Origin: Cryptomeria japonica
Lineage: Eukaryota; Streptophyta; Pinopsida; Cupressales; Cupressaceae
Length of the DNA: 64,000 nucleotides
Direction of reading: 5' to 3'
NCBI RefSeq assembly: GCF_030272615.1
Contig: NC_081414.1
Span: forward strand, 526,113,137 to 526,177,136
A program made the position numbers and the translations under genes. The notes beneath the pieces were generated by a model. That model was not told where the DNA came from. It did no database searches and saw only the letters and a list, made by a program, of their open reading frames with translations. Below, piece by piece: positions 57,186 to 64,000 of this stretch (the first letter of the stretch is position 1; every line of letters begins with the position of its first letter).

Positions 57186-60100
57186 GCGACTTGACTCACC
57201 TCCGGGGCCCAGCTCTCAGCTTTTTAATCCTGACCTGCTGACTGTTGTCTTCAAGTGCCATGTGCCGCCATTTTACTCGCTGTCAACAACCAGCTAGACT
57301 ATCTATGTGGCATGCCATGTGGTTTTCGCAACTTCGCGGGTTTTAAACTATGCTCAACTTCACCTAGCAAAATAGCGCAAACCGTGGATTAATCCACGAG
57401 ATGCGCACTAGTTACCGGGCCCGACAACTTTAGAAGAAAAATACACAAGGTATAAAATTTTCGATTAATCAACATAACCAGCCTAGGCAAACAACAAGGG
57501 GGAACACATCTTACGACCCCACGACCCATTACTTAAGTGAATAAAGTAACGACAGATTAGAAACCAGAGGGTTTAAAACAAATAAGATAGGATCTAAAAT
57601 CAAAAACCCTTAAACCCTTAAAGGCTAGAACAAAGCTGAAGCACTTGGAACTACACCCTATTTGAAAATTTCAACAAACTATAGCCAATCATGGGAAAAG
57701 AAAAACCCAATTTTAATCAGTGATAACATCGGGTATAGAGTATTCTATGCTAGCAGAATGAATTCTATTCCTACAGCTGCAGTGCATGCCGCTTATAGGA
57801 TGATCAAGGAGAATGTAGATTGTGACTTATGTACCTGCATGCAAAAAACAACTCATAGAGAACCTGAAGTCCATCAAAGTGGACAAAATGTTGAGGTTTA
57901 AGTTCGGTCAACTACTTGTCAGTTTGTTTTTCTATTTTCAAGGATATTTTCCAGGAGTTGGTGATGTTCAATGGTCGAGTGACCTACCGGTTTCTAGACA
58001 AATAAAAAAGAGTCTACAAGTAGTGGGAGCTATGTATTCGGAGACTTTGAACATGTATTTTGATGAGTTCAGACTAAATATGAATTGGAGAATGAGAATA
58101 TCAGGTGATCTAGTTAAAAAATATGAAGATGATATCTGTTTCACAATCAAAATAGATCATTACATAATGCAAGCGGTTGAGCCTAGAGAAGATGAAGTTG
58201 AGCCTATGGGCTATGAAGTGGTAAATGATATACTCACAGGGTATGCCTCTACCCTACTTGCTTCACCACTGGATCTAAAGAAGAAGAGGACTGGTACTTA
58301 CTCCAAGAGGATCAAGTCTATAGAAGTACCAAAGTAGAAAAAGAGGAAAGAAGTGCCATCGACACCGGTTACATCTGCTACCAGTCCTAAAGTGACCTAG
58401 AGGTCACTAGCCAAAAAGAAACCGGAGGCTATTCTGCCAAAGGTATTCGAAAGGAAGAGAAAAACTAGGAATAACTCACCGAATTCAGAAGACACTGAAC
58501 CAGAGGTAGAAATGAATAAGACAAGGCAATCAAGCTAGAAGACAAAGTCAACCGGTAATGAACCAGCAACCTCTGCACCGATAAATATACATGTTTCTTC
58601 TTACCAGCCTATGACACATTTTTAAAGAATTATGAAGAATGTTAAAAGGAAAGTACTTGATGATCTAAAAGATTATTTTGATGATCTTAGCGATAGTGAA
58701 AAGGAAGAAGTAGAGCTAGAGGTCATTAAATATTTGTGTGATAATGATCGGTCTCCGATTGACATTAAATTTGTTGTTCCCAATTCTTTATATAATTACT
58801 TGGATAATAAATGGTGCATTGTCATTGAAAAGGAGCAAGAAATTAGGGAATAAATTTTTGCCCTATATTTTCCTGATGCTTCTAATTCAGAATTGTTTGA
58901 GATTCTTAATCGGTATACATACATCTTTTTCATGCGAAGAAGAAGACTTCAACTACTCGAAGGCAAAACCTCTGAAGTGGAAAAAGACACCCATCTATAG
59001 ATTAAAGTAGCTGTTAAAATGCAAAAAGTATCTGAAGCTAATCGACATGCTGAGCAAGATCCTGACCTATCCACAGCCAAACTGGATGAAATCTTTGACA
59101 GTCTGGGTGAAAGAATAACAAAACAAAATGAACCCATTGATGTTGATGCCCTAGATGTTGAGGACACCACTCCAGAGAAGGAGAAAGCTGAAGAGGAGAG
59201 AGTGGAGAAAGAAAAAGATGAGAAAGCGGCAAAAGAGAAATAGGAAAAAGAGAAACTAGTAAAAGAGAAAGCGGAGAAAGAAAAACAAGAGAAAGAGAAA
59301 GTAGAGAAAGCGAGACAAGAGAAAGAGAGAGTAGAGATGAAGAAGAGAAGAAGGAAGAGAAAAAGAAGAAGGAAGATGAGAAGAAGAAGGAAGAAGAGAA
59401 GAAGAAGAAGGAAGAAGAAGAGAAGAAAAAGGAAAAAGAGAAAAAGAGGGAAGAAGAGCGGAAGAAAGAAGAAGAGGAAAAGAAAAGAGTGGAAGAGGAG
59501 AAAGAGAAGGCCGCCAAGGTAGCCAAAGAAAAAGAAGAAGAGGAGAAGAAAAGACAAGAGGAGATCAAGGCAAAGGAAGGAGGACAGACTCCTAAGGCAA
59601 CCGAAGATCAAGCTAAGCAAGTTGATTCCACCGGTCCCACCGATTTGACTCTTGCCTGTCTTACTCAATCGATCGATGAAAGTGAGCTACTAAGGAGCAT
59701 TCAACTAGCTCAGGTTAGATTGGAAGAACTGGGGAAAAAGAAAGAATGAGATGTCATTCAATTTTCTTTTGACACTCTTTCCAATCTAATCCTCGGTACT
59801 AACCTTCCCAGTATCGATTCCTTGCTGGCCAAGTTAAAACTTCTTTGCACATTAGTAGATGATCAAGTGCCATCTTTAGAAGATGCTGCCCAGGTTTTTG
59901 TAGAGAAGAAGCATGAAAAAGCTCTGAAAGTTTCATTAGTAAAGCAAATGGATGTAGATAGAGAAAAATTGCTTAAGCAGAAGGATGATATAAGTTTAGC
60001 TATGGGTGAAGGTAACCTACTCTTGAGCAAAATCTTCCAACCTCACCTATTTTGTGATGATACTCTAAAATAGAAAATTCAACTCCAATCGAAGTTAAAG

Positions 60101-60547
60101 AAGTATAGTGACAACTTCAAATTGCCATATGATTCATTCACAGTGTATGGACAAACTGTTCACACTCACCAGCATTAGATTGCCAAGATTGATTCAGAGA
60201 TCTGCAAGCAGACTCAAGATCTGTAGAAGCTCCAGTTCCTTCTATTACCAAAATTGTAGGTTCTTCAGAAGTGCTTCCTGAACTTGGAGGCTATCACTGT
60301 AACATAGGAGATGAGCACTGTCGATGCAATGGAAGAATTAGCCTTCCAGATGAAGACCGAGAGTGAAATTTCTGCCTCACTTCTCGATTCATGGTCTTCA
60401 GACATGAAGAATTTTCTGAAAAAACTTTAAATTTCTTTTTGAGAAGTTTTACTCTTTATTTTCATGAACATATACTCTGTTGTTATGTTATGGAATATAA
60501 ATCTGGTAAATTTCAGTGAAAAAGGGAGTGTTTGTATTACTTTGTCA

Positions 60548-60724
60548 TTGTTGGCAAAGGGGGAGTAGTATTGAAAATTTCATGCACATAATTTTAATCT
60601 TTGCAAAGGGAGTAGTGTATATGCTTAGGGGGAGTAATTTTGATTATGGCATCTGCCTTTGTTTTGTAATCACTTAGATGTCAAAACTTTTCAAAGTGTT
60701 GCCATCAATGCCAAAGAGGGAGAT
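60548..60724 (+). other. B polypurine tract and upstream purine tracts
   Basis: CCAAAGAGGGAGAT (60711-60724) touches the 3' LTR and is the functional tract by position. Upstream, AAAGGGGGAGTAGT (60555-60568), CAAAGGGAGTAGT (60603-60615) and TAGGGGGAGTAA (60628-60639) are similar. Several copies of this word before the LTR could act as extra primers. Confidence 0.75.
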
Positions 60725-61891
60725 TGCTGGTATTTTGATAATGTTTAAGTTGTGATTGTCATTGATGGACACACACTTATTTTATGTATGAGTTATTCTC
60801 CACCGGTAATATGTGTTGTGTTGATTACACTGGTATTATATGCCATTGTATGTATAGTCTTTGTTTGTAGAAGACTATCGGTGTTTTGCAGAAGATGCTT
60901 ATCGATCATAGAATGACTGAAGACCTCAAGCGGTATGAAGACCTCAAGCGCAGTGAAGACCTCAAGCGGAATGAGGACCCCTAGCGGAAGTTAATCTTTT
61001 TGATTGAAACATTATGTTTTATTTTACTAGTCTTTGTTTATCAGTAATCAGTATATTGTGCTAAACCAGTATAATTGTAAAGTGTGATGAGTTATCATCC
61101 ACCGACACTTTAGCAGTGTTTCTATGTCATGTTACCAAATATGTCCAGATGCACTGTACCTAGGAAATTATAGTCTAATCTTATTGGACCAACATGAAAT
61201 CAGATTCCTATATGAGGACATCATGTCTAGGGTTTTCAAAGAGTTGATGTGTGTGAGTATCGAGGGAACAAATTAGGTATGTGCGAAAAGGATATCTCAC
61301 TACAGAGATTGTGAGTGCAAAGGTTAGAGTACTGAAGTAATGCTGCAATGCATTAATATAGAACTGCCAAGGATCTAATCAAGCATTCTGTGCTACTTTC
61401 TAGATCATTCACTTATTGATTACTAATCTGTTCGACAAGTCTGAAACCCTTAACTGGGTAGGCCCAACCAAGCCTATTGTAAATCCTCTAACAAGATGGT
61501 TTACAGTTTTGGATCTGAAATCCTTTAACAGGGTAGTCTTTAACATGACTTATCTCCTAACAGAGATCTGGATTCCTAATAGGATCTGTTCTGCTGAAGA
61601 ACATTGTAAGGCCTTAACCGGTCTGACCTTAACCAGTCTGGTTACTATTCTACAAATAGATGACTTGTGAGTTTTACTCACCATGGTTTTTCCCATTTGG
61701 GTTTCCACATCAAAATATATTATGTTATGGCGATTTTACTTCTGTGGGTGAATGCTCTATTTGCTGTTTGGCTTGTTTATGTTTTAACTGGTTTGTTGTT
61801 TAAACTACTACACCAATCTGCTAGAAAATTGTTTAAGAGCTTGGTTAAGTTTTTAGGCATACTAATTCACCCCTCCTCTTAGTATTCATGA
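60725..61891 (+). repeat. B 3' LTR
   Basis: It starts TGCTGGTATTTTGATAATG and ends AGTATTCATGA; the last CA is GA here. It matches 31811-33472 except that the 492-bp segment is present once. It is followed by AGATT (61892-61896), the TSD. A short local repeat (GGTCTGACCTTAACCAGTCTGG, about 61620) is extra. Confidence 0.9.
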
Positions 61892-61896
61892 AGATT

Positions 61897-62521
61897 GTCA
61901 GTAACCCAAGAAAACCCACAGAAAACAGAAAACTAAACTATGAAAAACACGAATGCATAATGATACCTGAGCGAATGCGTGATTCTGGAAAAGTGATTGT
62001 GTAATTCTGACAGAGGGAATGTGGTATACTAATAGATCAATTGCATAAAAATAACAGGGTGAATACGTAAATCTGTCAACATAAATGTGTGACAGTGACA
62101 TGACAATTGTGTGATACTATCAAAACAATTCAATGACACCTACGGTGAATGTGTGACACTTTTGGTAAATGCGTGAAGATATTGGCGAATGCGTGAAATT
62201 TTTGGATAATGCGTGACACTTATGGTGAATACGTAAAGATATTGGCTAATGCGTAACACTTAAGGTGAATGCATGACACTTATGGCAATTGCATAAAATA
62301 TTGGCGAATGCGTGACTCAAACCAGAAACTGAAAACTATGAATGCATATTGGTGTCTACATGAATGCATAAATCTATCTATGTGATTGTGTGATTATGTA
62401 TGCACAATTGCGTGATGATGAGATCTGCATTGGAATCCATACAAAACCTACAAAAAATGAAAAAAATTGTACAACTTGCAAAAAACACATAGAAAACAGA
62501 GAGGTTAATTAGCTGTTGTTC
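61897..62521 (-). repeat. A2 leader, part next to PBS, with GAATGCGTGA words
   Basis: No gene is visible. From about 61950 to 62415 the word GAATGCGTGA and variants (AATGTGTGA, AATACGTAA, AATGCATGA, TTGCGTGA) occur about twenty times at 20-30-base spacing. In 62140-62330 they alternate with ACACTTATGG and AGATATTGGC, giving a unit of about 52 bases. The other part of the leader is at 29745-31805. Confidence 0.7.
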
Positions 62522-62539
62522 ATGTCGGGTTCACCAAAA
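62522..62539 (-). other. A2 primer binding site
   Basis: TTTTGGTGAACCCGACATG on the minus strand follows the LTR end (AGCATACAACA). TGGTGAACCCGAC has the look of a tRNA 3'-end complement. I do not assign the tRNA. It fixes the LTR border at 62540. Confidence 0.6.
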
Positions 62540-63655
62540 TGTTGTATGCTAAAATTGATAATGTAATCAACTAGAAATCAAAGGGAAATCACAAATCCCT
62601 ATCCTAATAGAATTCAAACAAAAACTCAATGAAATATAGATGCATATAGAATAATTCTAAACAATATAGAACTCCCTATTGTGCATCATGACTTCCATTG
62701 CTCTTCTCTTCTTTGTGGTATGGTGTCTCTCAGAGATCGCACTGGCAACTTGCAATTTACACAAAGATTCAAAGTTTGTGATTCAGAGGAATTGTGAGGA
62801 ATTGAATGCTCAATTTATAGATAATTGGATGAGACTGAATGAAAGGTGGAACATATTGATTAAGGTGGAACTCAGGTGACCTCACATGCTAATTGATAGT
62901 TGAACTGCTGATTTGGAGGTGGAACATAATAAATTGAATAGATTAATGAGTTAACTGATTGAGAAAAAAGTTGATTGAAGGATGAAAAAGAATGATTGGA
63001 GGAAATAAAGAGGAGACAGTTAACTGATTGAAATTTTTTTGAGAGCTTTATTTGGAAAAAACTAACTAAAAGATAGAAATAGGAATAAAGAGAAAATTGA
63101 ATTAATTAATTAATTTAGCACGTGCTTGCACTTTGACTTTGATTTTCAATTTAATCTTTACACAAGATTTAATTCAAATATTGACTTTATTTTACTTTGA
63201 AATTCAATTTGATTTTTGAAATCATGCACATGTATAAGAAATTAGAAGAAATTAGAAAAATAATGAAATTAAAGAATTAATGAAATCAAAGTGTTTATGG
63301 TAAAAATGGATACAACAATATTGAAAGACTAAATGAATTCAACCACAAAACCCTAGCCTAACAACAACAAAGATCCACCATAACATATGAATATTACCTA
63401 AGACAATGCAAATCAAATAAAATCACAAAGATTATAGGCATCACATGTCCAATAGGGTTTGGATCTCCATTCTTCCTATCTCCATTGATCTTGCTTGACA
63501 TATTTTCTCTCAGATTTTATGTGTGCACAAGAGCTCAACAAAGAATGGAAATGTGGTTTCAAGTAGGCTTGATTGTATATGAAAGTTCGAAAGCATAGTT
63601 GGCTTGATTATCTTGATTAGAATGATTAGGAGGATTGATAATGAAGGAAGTATCT

Positions 63656-63665
63656 CCTTATATAG
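63656..63665 (-). promoter_or_regulatory. TATA box in A2 5' LTR
   Basis: CTATATAAGG on the minus strand, the same ten bases as in the antisense gene of A1 (13782-13773). It agrees with the minus orientation of A2. The RNA would start near 63625. No telobox lies directly upstream. Confidence 0.6.
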
Positions 63666-63821
63666 AAGACACTGTAAGAAATAGAGGGATACGATTGAGA
63701 GGTGTAAAAGATAAGGGGTCGAATAGGATTAGAGGGTAGGTAAAAGAAATAAGAAAATAATGAGAGGGTAGGTAGTGTAGGAATTAAGAGAAGAATGACA
63801 TGTGTCATAGGTAGAAAAGGC

Positions 63822-64000
63822 TAATAAATTAATTAAATAAATAAAGATTTATTTAATTAATAGAAGAAGTGGGATCAATTAAATAAATAAGATATTTATT
63901 TAATTTAGGAAAAGGGGAATTTAAATAAATAAAGGTATTTATTTAAATGAGAAATAAGACTAGAAGAGGATAAATGAATTAATTAAATAAATAAATATTT
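63822..64000. repeat. AT-rich palindrome series in A2 LTR
   Basis: Near-perfect inverted repeats built of TTAAATAAATA and TATTTATTTAA lie at about 63828-63860, 63879-63907 and 63919-63948, and a fourth is cut by the window end (from 63976). They are about 50 bases apart and could form cruciforms or hairpins. Confidence 0.7.

Larger units (their letters stand above)
35722..57728 (-). mobile_element. Element C: Ty3/gypsy retrotransposon with giant ORF-bearing LTRs
   Basis: C reads on the minus strand. Its LTRs are 50836-57728 (5', 6,893 bases) and 35722-44223 (3', 6,892 bases after removing E and one TSD copy). Both are bounded by TG and CA, and TCGGG flanks the element at 35717-35721 and 57729-57733. 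The internal region (44224-50835) holds a PBS, gag, protease, RNase H, RT and integrase in that order. Gag to RT is one frame broken by few stops. It lies in the cargo ORF of B and is younger than B. No clear polypurine tract is visible next to the 3' LTR. Confidence 0.92.
50836..57728 (-). repeat. C 5' LTR
   Basis: From TGTTGTCTTCAAAATCTG to ATCAGTGATAACA, 6,893 bases. It matches 35722-44223 without E. As the 5' LTR it would drive the genomic RNA, so its ORF would be the first reading frame of that RNA, ahead of gag. It directly borders the TSD TCGGG at 57729. Confidence 0.92.
35185..60430 (+). pseudogene. B cargo ORF, split by element C, KEKE-rich tail
   Basis: The ORF runs 35185-35721 and resumes at 57734 after C and one TSD copy, ending at the TAA at 60428: about 1,077 codons. 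The N-terminal half is globular (RVIVEGDVSGYIDCKLEDLG, IRIILSRVHGDKM, DQRAMTISTIKDDLVKYACM; after C, AAVHAAYRMIKENVDCDLC and FGQLLVSLFFYFQG). A Lys/Pro-rich linker follows, then EVELEVIKYLCDND, then a Lys/Glu (KEKE) region (59180-59590), then LDDQVPSL-like helices to LDSWSSDMKNFLKKL. Stops at 35368 and 35528 and several later, a frameshift in an A-run near 57845 and another near 59336 break it. I do not recognise the family. It is in no known pol order. Confidence 0.65.
31811..61891 (+). mobile_element. Element B: copia-type non-autonomous retrotransposon with cargo ORF in place of pol
   Basis: B has a 5' LTR (31811-33472), the PBS TTGGTATCAGAGCC one base later, a gag-like gene, a long unrelated ORF, several purine tracts and a 3' LTR (60725-61891). 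TSD AGATT is at 31806-31810 and 61892-61896. Element C (35722-57728) is inserted in the long ORF. Without C the internal region is about 5.2 kb and contains no protease, integrase, RT or RNase H motif. So B needs another element's enzymes. Its LTR shares words with D. Confidence 0.88.
22716..64000 (-). mobile_element. Element A2: Tat-like Ty3/gypsy retrotransposon, interrupted by A1 and B
   Basis: A2 occupies 22716-31810 and 61892 to beyond 64000 on the minus strand. Order: 5' LTR (from 62540 rightwards, other end off-window), PBS, a leader of about 2.7 kb, gag, protease with G-patch, RT, RNase H, second RNase H, and a truncated integrase. The integrase ends where the A1 LTR begins, so the rest of A2 should lie off the left edge. 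B sits in the leader and left a 5-bp duplication (AGATT). It is the host of all other elements and hence the oldest. Confidence 0.85.
62540..64000 (-). repeat. A2 5' LTR, partial
   Basis: On the plus strand it starts TGTTGTATGCTAAAATTG at 62540 and runs past the window end, so it is over 1.46 kb. A TATA box on the minus strand lies at 63665-63656. The part 63100-63350 and 63800-64000 is very AT-rich. No coding stretch is credible. A second copy for comparison is not in the window. Confidence 0.65.

Noticed and set aside
58949-59668. 239-codon minus-strand ORF rich in Leu, Phe and Ser
   Set aside because: It is the antisense of the Lys/Glu-rich part of the B cargo ORF; purine-rich codons give Phe/Leu/Ser on the other strand. 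No domain.
62679-62879. 66-codon plus-strand ORF with a hydrophobic start (possible signal peptide)
   Set aside because: Lies in the A2 LTR, no homologous domain, and no second copy to support conservation.
1-64000. Host genes, tRNA or rRNA genes
   Set aside because: I saw no cloverleaf-like or rRNA-like stretch and no exon series outside transposon-related ORFs; the only gene-like structures are the cargo genes described.

Overview
The window is plant nuclear repeat DNA: a stack of nested LTR retrotransposons with no convincing host gene, tRNA or rRNA. Very large Ty3/gypsy elements with a G-patch next to the protease, copia elements primed at TTGGTATCAGAG, telobox-type promoters and TAG-dominated decay fit a large plant genome, probably a gymnosperm such as a conifer. 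The species is a guess.

Six elements can be resolved; I call them A1, A2, B, C, D and E. A2 (minus strand) is the oldest: its 5' LTR begins at 62540 and runs off the right edge, its leader, gag, protease, RT and RNases H run leftwards, and its integrase is cut near 22715 where A1 begins. A1 (plus strand, 5' end off the left edge) has gag-pol at 2129-9895, an antisense plant-mobile-domain gene with its own promoter and intron at 13700-11300, and a 3' LTR from 14827. D, a copia element (minus, 15714-22429, TSD TAGTT), sits inside that LTR. B, a copia-type non-autonomous element (plus, 31811-61891, TSD AGATT), sits inside the leader of A2. C (minus, 35722-57728, TSD TCGGG) sits inside the extra ORF of B. 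E, a solo LTR (42465-44069, TSD AAAAC), sits inside the left LTR of C.

Three elements carry a non-retroviral cargo gene. C has 6.9-kb LTRs, and each LTR holds a 4 x 278-bp hairpin/G-box array, a TATA box and a roughly 1,180-codon ORF. In B a ~1,077-codon ORF (globular head, charged KEKE tail) replaces the whole pol region. A1 carries the antisense PMD gene. The heads of the B and C cargo proteins look alike by eye. Four promoters in different elements have a TAGGGTTT telobox upstream of a TATA box.

A1 and A2 have the Tat-type order RT-RNaseH-archaeal-type RNaseH-integrase. C instead has an RNase H domain between protease and RT, and its usual RNase H lacks the first catalytic Asp. All coding regions are decayed: D is a single reading frame broken only by stop codons that look like CAG-to-TAG or TGG-to-TAG changes. 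All calls come from reading the sequence; no database search was possible.
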